Source of the DNA: Caldimicrobium sp964493015
Lineage (GTDB): Bacteria > Desulfobacterota > Thermodesulfobacteria > Thermodesulfobacteriales > Thermodesulfobacteriaceae
Assembly: GCA_964493015.1 (NCBI GenBank)
Contig: CAZBLU010000024.1
Coordinates: forward strand, 1-23,828
Length of the DNA: 23,828 nucleotides
Direction of reading: 5' to 3'
This document shows, piece by piece, positions 1-6,843 of the stretch; position 1 is the stretch's first letter; every line of letters begins with the position of its first letter. A program made the position numbers and the translations under genes. The notes under the pieces were generated by a model. That model had not been told where the DNA came from. It was given only the letters and a program-made list of their open reading frames with translations, and made no database searches.

Positions 1-123
1 CTTGTGAATTTTCAGTGGGAGCGGGTGTATCCTCCCACTTGTCAAGTGTGAAGGTTTGTATTCGGCTATTGGTTATCAAGGAATGGATATATTTTTAGAA
101 AGGCTGAGGATTTGATAGCATAA
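1..123 (+). other. Unidentified coding remnant upstream of mraZ
   Basis: Reading frame 1 runs from the window edge to a TGA at 49-51 and then continues open to a TAA at 121-123. The first part ends in PPTCQV and the part after the TGA reads RFVFGYWLSRNGYIF and so on. The segment may be the tail of a gene broken by a nonsense mutation. The Cys-rich turn loosely resembles the zinc-ribbon region of an IS200/IS605 TnpB, but too little is present to identify it. A selenocysteine reading of the TGA (Cys-x-x-Sec) is possible in principle, but I see no convincing SECIS hairpin just downstream. An 8-bp inverted repeat lies inside it. Confidence 0.2.
14..39. repeat. 8-bp perfect inverted repeat
   Basis: AGTGGGAG at 14-21 and CTCCCACT at 32-39 are perfect complements around a 10-nt loop. 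No T-run follows on the plus strand, so it is not a standard intrinsic terminator. It could be a hairpin near the end of a decayed mobile element or a structure in the 3' end of the upstream gene. Confidence 0.4.
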
Positions 124-162
124 GTCTTCAAGAAAATAAAATCTCCTTTTAAAAATTCCCCC

Positions 163-191
163 TTGACTTTTTAAAGAGGGTAAAATATCAT
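163..191 (+). promoter_or_regulatory. sigma70-type promoter of the dcw operon
   Basis: TTGACT (163-168) and TATCAT (186-191) are separated by 17 bp, each with one mismatch to the sigma70 consensus. Transcription would start near 198, about 27 nt before the mraZ ATG. It is the only convincing promoter I see before the unbroken 16-kb gene string that follows. Confidence 0.6.
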
Positions 192-193
192 TG

Positions 194-219
194 AGTGGTA
201 TAAAGTGGAAAAAAGTGGA
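194..219 (+). promoter_or_regulatory. MraZ-type operator: three GTGG boxes at 10-bp period
   Basis: AGTGGT (194-199), AGTGGA (204-209) and AGTGGA (214-219) repeat with exactly 10-bp spacing over the predicted transcription start and the ribosome binding site of mraZ. From the literature, MraZ recognises short direct repeats of GTGG/TGGG type, one helical turn apart, upstream of its own gene and represses the dcw operon. The match in sequence, spacing and position supports autoregulation here; binding itself is inferred. Confidence 0.65.
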
Positions 220-224
220 AGGTC

Positions 225-689
225 ATGTTCAGGGGCAAATACACTCATTCCTTGGATGAAAAGGGGAGATTTAGTCTTCCTGCTAAATTTAGGGAGGTTT
301 TAAGGGTTCAATATGGGACGGAGATCTTAGTGATAACCAATTTGCCAGAGTGTTTGGTTGCCTATCCTCTTGCTGAGTGGAAAAAAATGGAAGAAGCCTT
401 GCTTAAGATACCCTTTTCTGTGCGAGAGGGAAGAGAGTTTTTGAGATATTTTCTTGGCTCTGCTGAAGAAGTTGAGCCTGATAAACAGGGTAGAGTGCTT
501 CTGCCTCAGGCCTTAAGAAGAGAGATTAAAGTGGATAGAGAGGTCACCCTTTTAGGGATGCTTAATTACTTTGAGATCTGGAACCCCTTAAGCCTTGAAG
601 AAAGATTCCATAAGACTAAGGAAAACTTTGAAGAGATCTTGGGGGTGATTCATCCCTACATAGAGGGTGAAAAAACTGGTCCTTCATAA
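225..689 (+). CDS. mraZ: Transcriptional regulator MraZ
   Basis: MraZ is the DNA-binding repressor usually encoded first in the dcw cluster. The 154-aa protein shows the expected duplicated SpoVT/AbrB-like fold: DEKGRFSLPAKFR at residues 11-23 and DKQGRVLLPQALR at 86-98, the two copies of the DxxGRxxLPxxLR signature. Length is normal for the family (about 150 aa). The ATG at 225 gives the standard MFRGKY-type N-terminus and lies just after GGAAGG; the purine-rich stretch doubles as the third operator box. The 3' end overlaps rsmH by 23 bp, so the two are translationally linked. It probably binds the three boxes directly upstream. Confidence 0.96.
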   Translation: MFRGKYTHSLDEKGRFSLPAKFREVLRVQYGTEILVITNLPECLVAYPLAEWKKMEEALLKIPFSVREGREFLRYFLGSAEEVEPDKQGRVLLPQALRREIKVDREVTLLGMLNYFEIWNPLSLEERFHKTKENFEEILGVIHPYIEGEKTGPS

Positions 690-1551
690 ACCTGTATTGT
701 TAAAAGAGGTTTTAGAGTGGCTTCAGGTGGAGGAGGGGAAGATAATAGTGGACGGAACCTTGGGCCCTGGGGGCCATACAGAGGCCTTCTTAAAAAGGGG
801 AGCAAGGGTTTATGCCTTTGAGTGGAATGAGGAGACCCTTAAAATTGCTGAAGAGAGGCTAAGACCCTACTCAGATAAATTAAAGATTTATCCTCTTAAT
901 TTTGTAAAGATAAAAGAGGTTTTGATGAAAGAGGGGGTTTTGGCAGATGGGGTGCTTCTTGATCTTGGGCTTTCCTCTTTTTTGCTTGAAGGTTCAGGAA
1001 GAGGCTTTTCTTTTCAGAGAGATGAACCCTTAGATATGCGCATGAGCCTTGCCTTGAAGGTGACAGCTGAGGAGATTTTAAATAGATATTCTGAGAGAGA
1101 GCTTGAGGAAATCTTCTCAAAAGGAGAGGTGCCTAAAGCCAAGGGCTTGGCAAGATTTATCTGTGAAAGAAGGAAAAGGGAGAGGCTTGTTAGGACAAGC
1201 CAGTTAGTCTCCCTGCTTAGAGACTTTTATAGACTCCATAAAAAGAAGGAAAAGGATCTCTTGGCCATAGTTTTTCAAAGTTTGAGGATGGAGGTAAATC
1301 AAGAACTAAATAATCTTGAGAGGGCTTTAAAAGAGATACCTGACATATTGAAACCCAAGGGAAGGGTCGCTATAATCTCCTTTCACTCTTTGGAAGATAG
1401 ATTGGTTAAGAGGGCTTTTAGAGAAGATGAACGGCTTTTGGTCTTGACCAAAAAACCAATTTGTCCAAGTGCTGAAGAGGTTAAAGAAAACCCCCGCGCA
1501 AGAAGTGCCAAAATGAGAGTTGCAGAAAGGAGGCCCTATGATGCAGGGTAA
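667..1551 (+). CDS. rsmH: 16S rRNA (cytosine1402-N4)-methyltransferase RsmH
   Basis: RsmH (formerly MraW) uses SAM to methylate N4 of C1402 in 16S rRNA and is the usual second gene of dcw clusters. Visible signatures are the N-terminal HKPVLLKEV (residues 7-15), the SAM-binding loop DGTLGPGGHT (29-38), the LDLGLSS segment, and ISFHSLEDRLVKRAF near the C-terminus. At 294 aa it is close to the family's usual 300-310 aa. The GTG start at 667 follows AGAGG and lies inside mraZ; no good ATG is available before the conserved HKPVLL. The 3' end overlaps the start of ftsL. Confidence 0.96.
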   Translation: MKKLVLHKPVLLKEVLEWLQVEEGKIIVDGTLGPGGHTEAFLKRGARVYAFEWNEETLKIAEERLRPYSDKLKIYPLNFVKIKEVLMKEGVLADGVLLDLGLSSFLLEGSGRGFSFQRDEPLDMRMSLALKVTAEEILNRYSERELEEIFSKGEVPKAKGLARFICERRKRERLVRTSQLVSLLRDFYRLHKKKEKDLLAIVFQSLRMEVNQELNNLERALKEIPDILKPKGRVAIISFHSLEDRLVKRAFREDERLLVLTKKPICPSAEEVKENPRARSAKMRVAERRPYDAG

Positions 1552-1885
1552 AGTTTATACGGTAAAACCTGGGGTCACTTATAATGCTCAGGTTAGGAGA
1601 GAAAGAGAAGCAGAAAAGGTGCCCTTTAAGGAGAGGTTAATGGATATGGTGGAAACCTCTCTCCTTATTTTTCTTAGCATAGTTTTTCTGGTTTCCACAG
1701 TGGCTGTAGCCTATAAAAGCCTTGTTTATTTTAAAATGAAGTTTGATAAAAAGGGCCTTGCTATAGAACAGAGCCAACTTGAGCAGGAACTAAAGCGCCT
1801 AACCTCAAGAGAGGTAGTTTTAGAGAAGGCTAAACAGCTTGGGTTAAGACCACCACAAGAGAGTGATTTCATCAGGCTAAAATGA
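1541..1885 (+). CDS. ftsL: Cell division protein FtsL
   Basis: This is a small bitopic membrane protein of about 114 aa, in the canonical position between rsmH and the ftsI-position gene. One TM helix (about residues 39-57, SLLIFLSIVFLVSTV) is followed by a Leu/Glu-rich coiled coil and the FtsL-like tail with LGLRPPQESDFI. In the divisome FtsL pairs with a DivIC/FtsB partner and activates the FtsW-FtsI synthase. I chose the ATG at 1541 because AAAGGAGG (1526-1533) lies 7 nt upstream; the adjacent ATG at 1538 is almost as good, and a TTG at 1520 lacks a ribosome site. The stop overlaps the next start (ATGA). Sequence conservation in FtsL is low, so position and topology carry the call. Confidence 0.85.
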   Translation: MQGKVYTVKPGVTYNAQVRREREAEKVPFKERLMDMVETSLLIFLSIVFLVSTVAVAYKSLVYFKMKFDKKGLAIEQSQLEQELKRLTSREVVLEKAKQLGLRPPQESDFIRLK

Positions 1886-2883
1886 AGTGTAAACACAATA
1901 TCTGCTTTTTCCTGGCTATTTTGATTGTCCTTTTTACTTTGTTTCTTAATATCTCTAAAGGTAGCGGGTCCTATCCGAAAGAGGTGAGAAGGGGCTATCT
2001 CTTGGATCGTTCGGGAGAGCCTCTTGTGATAAATAAAGAGAGCTTTCAGGGTTATCTAATAGTGAGAGGTAAGTCTCTTTTGGGGAAGGAAATTCCTGAG
2101 GAATTGAAACCCTATCTACCTCCTTATTTTGAGCTCCCCAGTAAAGGGTTAGTGCCTATCTCTGAGAATCTCACCTTTGAGGAAGCTCAAAAGTTGAGCA
2201 AGATAAAAGATGTGGTTGTAAGAGGAGAAATTAGGAGGACACTACTTTTCAGGGAATTGAGGCCACTTTTGGGAATAGCCTCTGGGAGTGAGGGGATTTC
2301 TGGCGTGGAAAAGGCCTTTAATGAGAGGCTTAAAAAAGGGGAAAGCCTCACTTTATCTCTTGATTTAAATATCTGTAAAAAGATTTATAATAATGCTAAG
2401 CACTATACTTCGCTATTTCCTCGAAATTTGGCTATATTTAAAAAGGACACAGGAGAGTTGCTTGCCTTTTATAGTGAAGAAGAGAAAAACTTTCTTGCAG
2501 AGAGTTTTTTGATTCGTGAAAGCGATTTCCCTTTTAAACTGGAAGAGGTAAATTGGGAATTAGAGGCTCCAACTTTAAAGAGGGAAGGTTCAGCCCTCAG
2601 AGTGACTCCTCTTCACCTGGTGCAAGCCCTGCTAAGTGACTACTGTGGTGCCAAAGTAAGCCCTACTCTTATTCTTAGAAAGGAAAATACCTGTAAAAAG
2701 AGTGCTACCTCTCAAGAGCCCCTTTTTCTCTTCCTTCCTCAAAAAGGGGAGTGGCTCTATTTTCTTCCTAAAGAGAACACCCTATATGTCTTTTCAGGAA
2801 CCCTTACAGAGGAAGAAAGGGGTGAAAACTTTTCCTGGGATAAATTTAAGAAGAATCTGAATTATTTAGCTGGGCTTTTTTAG
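1882..2883 (+). CDS. Degenerate, non-catalytic FtsI/PBP3-like protein
   Basis: This 333-aa protein occupies the ftsI slot between ftsL and murE. Recognisable parts are an N-terminal TM anchor (residues 8-23), a PBP dimerisation-type motif RRGYLLDRSGEPL (36-48), GISGVEKAFNERL (138-150) followed by LTLSLDLNI (156-164), NLAIFKKDTGELLAF (182-196) and RVTPLHLVQALL (240-251). These match, in order, the landmarks of class B penicillin-binding proteins. However, the SxxK, SxN and KTG active-site motifs are all absent. Only about 45 residues separate the DTGELLAF and RVTPLH landmarks, where a functional PBP has well over 100, and no KTG follows. Family members are normally 550-650 aa. The frame is open and tightly packed (ATGA overlap with ftsL), so it looks like a maintained gene rather than a fresh pseudogene. 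It may act as a structural divisome partner; that function is inferred. Confidence 0.75.
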   Translation: MKCKHNICFFLAILIVLFTLFLNISKGSGSYPKEVRRGYLLDRSGEPLVINKESFQGYLIVRGKSLLGKEIPEELKPYLPPYFELPSKGLVPISENLTFEEAQKLSKIKDVVVRGEIRRTLLFRELRPLLGIASGSEGISGVEKAFNERLKKGESLTLSLDLNICKKIYNNAKHYTSLFPRNLAIFKKDTGELLAFYSEEEKNFLAESFLIRESDFPFKLEEVNWELEAPTLKREGSALRVTPLHLVQALLSDYCGAKVSPTLILRKENTCKKSATSQEPLFLFLPQKGEWLYFLPKENTLYVFSGTLTEEERGENFSWDKFKKNLNYLAGLF

Positions 2884-2887
2884 CTCT

Positions 2888-4384
2888 ATGATGAAGCTTA
2901 GTGAACTCTTAGATGGTGTGGAGATCTTAGAGACACTCAATTTAAAAGAGGATATTCCAATCTCAGGGATAACGGATAACTCTAAGGAAGTTAAGCCTGG
3001 GTATCTTTTTGTAGCAAGAGGGGGCACTAAGACCCATGGTGAAAGATTTATTCCTGAAGCAGTAGAGAGAGGAGCTGTAGCCATCCTTAGAGAAAGTGAG
3101 CCTGATTCGAGCTTAAGTATTACCCAGATTAGGGTTAAGGAATTACCTAAGGCTACAGCAAGGCTTGTGCTTAGATTTTATGGGCATCCAGAGAAAAAAT
3201 TAAGCCTTGTTGGTATTACAGGAACCAATGGAAAGTCCTCGGTAAGCTATTTTCTTAAAAATCTCCTTGAAAGACTTGGCCTCAAAGCTGGCTACATAGG
3301 GACCCTTTTTTATGACTTAGGGGAGAGATTACCTGCTGAGGAGACTACTCCCTCTATCTTCAAAATAGGCCCACTTTTGCAGAGGGCTGAAGCTAATGGT
3401 TTAAAATATGTGGTGATGGAGGTATCCTCTCACGCCTTGGATCAAGATAGGATAAAAGGGCTCACCTTTGAATTAGCCTCTTTTACCAATCTCTCGAGAG
3501 ATCACTTAGATTATCACCAAGATATGGAGGCCTACTACTTCTCAAAAAAGAAACTTTTCACTGATTATCTCCAAGAGGAGGGAAAAGGGGTTATTTCTTT
3601 GGAATCTCCCTGGGGAAAGAGGCTCTATGAGGAGCTCTTAGGGGAGGGCATACTTCCTAAGGAACGCCTTTTGACAGTTAATGATGGGGAAGTGAGGGTG
3701 GAGATCCTCGAGAGAAAGCCTGGCTTAAAGTTAGGGCTAACTGTTTTAGGAAATAGATTTGAAGTGGAAACCTCACTTATAGGAGACTATCAAGCCAAGA
3801 ATGTGGGAACCCTTTTGGGGATAGCTCTTGCCTTGGGGTTTAAGCCTCAGGAAGTTATTTTGGCCTTAAAGGGGTTAAAGAACCCACCTGGAAGATTGGA
3901 ACTCTGTGGTGAAAAGGATGGGGCCTACATCTTTGTGGACTATGCCCATACCCCTGATGCCTTAGAAAATGCCATAAGAAGCCTTCTTCCCCTTAGGAAG
4001 GGGAGGTTACTTGTGCTCTTTGGCTGCGGGGGAAATAGGGATCCTGGGAAAAGGCCCCTTATGGGAAGAGTTGCCCAGGGCTTGAGTGATCTTCTCTTTT
4101 TGACCTCTGATAATCCCCGAGATGAAGATCCTCTTAAGATAATTGAAGATATTAAGACAGGCTTAAATGGGAGTAAACCCTTTTATTGCATACCTGACAG
4201 GCGAGAGGCCCTTTATGCGGCGATCATGGAGTTAAGGGCAGGGGATATACTTCTTGTTGCAGGAAAGGGGCATGAAACCTATCAGGAAATTAGGGGGAAG
4301 AGATATCCCTTTTCTGACAAGGCTGTTATTAAGGAAATTTTAGAGGAGCTTGGTTACAGAGATGCTTGTTGCCACTCCCTTTAG
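2888..4384 (+). CDS. murE: UDP-MurNAc-tripeptide synthetase MurE, probably meso-DAP-adding
   Basis: MurE adds the third amino acid to UDP-MurNAc-L-Ala-D-Glu in the cytoplasm. The 498-aa protein has the three-domain Mur ligase layout: N-terminal UDP-binding domain, ATP-binding P-loop GITGTNGKSS (residues 109-118), the SKKKLF segment around 219-224 carrying the lysine that is carbamylated in this family, and the C-terminal DNPRDEDP (408-415). The DNPR motif is the established marker of meso-diaminopimelate specificity, which implies a Gram-negative-type peptidoglycan. The ATG at 2888 lies 4 nt after the previous stop, with an adjacent ATG at 2891; no strong ribosome site is visible, so translational coupling is likely. 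Confidence 0.96.
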   Translation: MMKLSELLDGVEILETLNLKEDIPISGITDNSKEVKPGYLFVARGGTKTHGERFIPEAVERGAVAILRESEPDSSLSITQIRVKELPKATARLVLRFYGHPEKKLSLVGITGTNGKSSVSYFLKNLLERLGLKAGYIGTLFYDLGERLPAEETTPSIFKIGPLLQRAEANGLKYVVMEVSSHALDQDRIKGLTFELASFTNLSRDHLDYHQDMEAYYFSKKKLFTDYLQEEGKGVISLESPWGKRLYEELLGEGILPKERLLTVNDGEVRVEILERKPGLKLGLTVLGNRFEVETSLIGDYQAKNVGTLLGIALALGFKPQEVILALKGLKNPPGRLELCGEKDGAYIFVDYAHTPDALENAIRSLLPLRKGRLLVLFGCGGNRDPGKRPLMGRVAQGLSDLLFLTSDNPRDEDPLKIIEDIKTGLNGSKPFYCIPDRREALYAAIMELRAGDILLVAGKGHETYQEIRGKRYPFSDKAVIKEILEELGYRDACCHSL

Positions 4385-5756
4385 CACAGAAGAGGTTGTA
4401 AAGGCTGTCTCAGGAATGCTTGTAAATGGAGATATGGGGATACCTTTTAAGGGGATCTGTACAGATACCAGAGTTATGGAGCCAGGCTTTCTCTTTTGGG
4501 CCCTTAAAGGGAGAAACTTTGACGGCCACCTTTTCTGGAAAGAGGCCATTGATAAAGGGGCAAGGGGAGTAGTTTTAGAGTATTTTCCGAGAGATCTGGA
4601 ATTAGAGGAGCTTCCCAAGACCCTTTCCTTTATCTTGGTTAAAGACACTCTCAGAGCCCTTGGGGACCTTGCCCAATACTTTCGGGTAAGGGAAGGTTTT
4701 AGAGTTATAGCTATAACTGGCTCTTGTGGTAAAACCACAACTAAAGAACTAACTTTTGCCTTGCTTTCAAGGTTTTTCAAATGTGCTAAAAATGAGGCCA
4801 ATTATAACAATCTCATTGGAGTGCCTCTAAGTCTACTTAGTTTCAAGGATAGGCCAGAGTGGGCCATTTTGGAGCTTGGGACCAATCAAAGAGGAGAGAT
4901 TGCAAGACTTGCGGAGATAACTCAACCTCAGGTCTCCCTTATTACTTGTATTTATCCTGCCCATCTTGAGGGCCTGGGCTCTTTAGAGGGAATATTAGAA
5001 GAAAAGATAGCACTCTTTGAAAGAACTGATGCCCATGGGACCTTGATTTATTTCTATGATCAGCCCCTTTTGCGGGAGCGCACAAAGGCCTTTCCACAGG
5101 CAAAGATTTCCTATGGAGAAGGTGAGGGAGCAGATCTTAGGCTCCTTAATTTTAGAGGGAGAGGCCTTTCTTTAGAAGCCCAAATTGCCTACGGGGGAAA
5201 GGAATATACCTTTTCTGCTCCTTTGGCTGGGAAACATAATCTTTTAAATCTCCTTGGAGCACTGGCTGTGGGCTTAGCTACAGGCTTAACCCTTGAAAGT
5301 CTTCTTGAGGCCATAGAGGAGATGGAGAGCCTATTTTTGAGGAGTCACTTTATACAAAAAGGTCCCTATTTGCTCATAGATGACACCTACAATGCCAATC
5401 CTGGCTCTATGGAGATGGCCCTAACTCTCCTTTCTGATCAAGAAAAAGCTTTAGGAAAGCGAATTGCGATTCTTGGAGATATGAAAGAGCTTGGAGAAGA
5501 GGCAGAGAGGTATCATGAGGAGGTGGGGGAGATTGCAGGTGAAAAGGCGGATATGGCTATTTTTATTGGGGAAATGGCCCCTTATTATGCCCGAGGATTT
5601 CAAAAATCAGGTAAACCTTGTCAGATATATCATACAGTGGAAGAGTTTTTAGAGAGGGGAAATTTACCTAAAGAGAAGGCGGTAATTCTTGTTAAGGGTT
5701 CAAGGGCCCTTCGAATGGAACGGATTGTGGAAAAGCTTGTTAAGGAGGAGAATTAA
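4362..5756 (+). CDS. murF: UDP-MurNAc-tripeptide--D-Ala-D-Ala ligase MurF
   Basis: MurF attaches D-Ala-D-Ala to UDP-MurNAc-tripeptide, completing the cytoplasmic precursor. Motifs are the N-terminal FSTEEVVKAVSG, the P-loop AITGSCGKTTTKEL (around 117-130; Cys replaces the more usual Asn or Val), NEANYNNLIGVPLSLL, and the signature DDTYNANPGSM in the C-terminal half. At 464 aa the length is normal. I chose the ATG at 4362, preceded by GAGGAG; an in-frame TTG at 4350 would add four residues but sits 1 nt from that site. It overlaps murE by 23 bp, which suggests coupled translation. Confidence 0.95.
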   Translation: MLVATPFSTEEVVKAVSGMLVNGDMGIPFKGICTDTRVMEPGFLFWALKGRNFDGHLFWKEAIDKGARGVVLEYFPRDLELEELPKTLSFILVKDTLRALGDLAQYFRVREGFRVIAITGSCGKTTTKELTFALLSRFFKCAKNEANYNNLIGVPLSLLSFKDRPEWAILELGTNQRGEIARLAEITQPQVSLITCIYPAHLEGLGSLEGILEEKIALFERTDAHGTLIYFYDQPLLRERTKAFPQAKISYGEGEGADLRLLNFRGRGLSLEAQIAYGGKEYTFSAPLAGKHNLLNLLGALAVGLATGLTLESLLEAIEEMESLFLRSHFIQKGPYLLIDDTYNANPGSMEMALTLLSDQEKALGKRIAILGDMKELGEEAERYHEEVGEIAGEKADMAIFIGEMAPYYARGFQKSGKPCQIYHTVEEFLERGNLPKEKAVILVKGSRALRMERIVEKLVKEEN

Positions 5757-5757
5757 G

Positions 5758-6837
5758 GTGTTTTACCATCTGCTTTATCCCCTAAGCGAGTGGATATCAG
5801 TTTTCAATGTATTTAAGTATATTACCTTTCGCATGATTTATGGCTCTATAACGGCCTTTTTGCTTGTCTATTTTCTTATGCCCTATTTCATAAAGTATAT
5901 GAGAGAGAAGCAGTTTGGCCAGGTAGTTAGAGAAGAGGGTCCTGCCCATCATCAGGTTAAGACAGGGACTCCCACTATGGGTGGGGTTATTATAATTTTG
6001 GGGGTCACATTTTCTGCCCTCCTCTGGTGTAATCTAAGTAATCCCTTTGTGTGGTTAGCCCTCTTTGCCTTCCTTGGTTTTGGCCTAATTGGCTTTTGGG
6101 ACGATTACTTAAAATTGAGGAGGGGAAAAAATCTTGGTCTTAGGGCCAGGGAAAAATTACTCTATCAGTTTTTTGTAGTGCTAATCTTTTATTTTCTTCT
6201 CTTTAAGGTGTTAGATTTTAGTAGTGTCTTAAATTTACCTTTTTTTAAAAAGGTGGTTATTGATCTGGGGGTTTTTTATCTCCTTTTTACAGCTGTAGTT
6301 CTAATTGGGAGCTCAAATGGGGTAAATCTTACCGATGGGCTTGACGGGCTTGCCATTGTGCCTTTTTGTGTGGTAGCTGGGGTGTATACTGTGCTTTCCT
6401 ATGTGGCAGGGCATGTAAAATTTGCCAGTTATCTCTTTATACCCTATATTCCCCAGGCAGGGGAACTTGCGGTGCTTTGTGCTATTTTGGGCGGGGCTGG
6501 GCTTGGGTTTTTGTGGTATAATTCTCACCCAGCAGAAGTTTTTATGGGAGATGTGGGGTCTCTCTCCTTAGGTGGGGTCATGGGGGCCATTGCTGTGATG
6601 GTTAAACAAGAGTTTTTGCTAATCCTTGCTGGGGCACTTTTTGTGGTTGAAGCCCTCTCGGTAATCTTACAGGTGGGCTATTTTAAAATTACAGGGGGAA
6701 AGAGGATATTTAAGATGGCTCCTTTACATCATCATTTTGAACTTAAGGGCTGGAAGGAAAACAAGGTGGTAGTTCGTTTTTGGATAATCTCTGTAATCTG
6801 TGGCCTTTTGGCCTTAAGCACCCTTAAAATAAGGTAG
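5758..6837 (+). CDS. mraY: Phospho-N-acetylmuramoyl-pentapeptide-transferase MraY
   Basis: MraY is the integral membrane enzyme that transfers phospho-MurNAc-pentapeptide to undecaprenyl phosphate, giving lipid I. With the GTG start at 5758 the protein is 359 aa, the same size as typical MraY. AAGGAGG (5742-5748) lies 9 nt upstream and the start falls 1 nt after the murF stop; the longer open frame from 5689 would overlap murF and lacks this signal. Signatures are GPAHHQVKTGTPTMGG (61-76), the catalytic WDDYLKL, NGVNLTDGLDGLA, FMGDVGSLSLGG and APLHHHFE. About ten hydrophobic segments alternate with these cytoplasmic loops. Confidence 0.96.
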   Translation: MFYHLLYPLSEWISVFNVFKYITFRMIYGSITAFLLVYFLMPYFIKYMREKQFGQVVREEGPAHHQVKTGTPTMGGVIIILGVTFSALLWCNLSNPFVWLALFAFLGFGLIGFWDDYLKLRRGKNLGLRAREKLLYQFFVVLIFYFLLFKVLDFSSVLNLPFFKKVVIDLGVFYLLFTAVVLIGSSNGVNLTDGLDGLAIVPFCVVAGVYTVLSYVAGHVKFASYLFIPYIPQAGELAVLCAILGGAGLGFLWYNSHPAEVFMGDVGSLSLGGVMGAIAVMVKQEFLLILAGALFVVEALSVILQVGYFKITGGKRIFKMAPLHHHFELKGWKENKVVVRFWIISVICGLLALSTLKIR

Positions 6838-6843
6838 GGCTTT

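Noticed and set aside
896..1120. Open frame on the minus strand inside rsmH
   Set aside because: It lies wholly antisense to a strongly supported gene, has low-complexity composition and no recognisable domain. The same holds for minus-strand frames at 2866-3084, 4340-4801, 6313-6528, 7680-7919, 8014-8346, 8588-8869, 11699-11944, 12363-12650, 12989-13252, 13757-14089 and 22126-22437.
1882..2883. A frameshift or sequencing error hiding a full-length FtsI
   Set aside because: The frame is continuous from the ATGA overlap to 4 nt before murE, and the total distance between ftsL and murE (about 1 kb) is too small for a complete PBP3 in any frame.
5689..5757. N-terminal extension of mraY overlapping murF
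   Set aside because: The extra residues are not like MraY, overlap murF by 68 bp, and a GTG with a strong ribosome site at 5758 gives the standard length.
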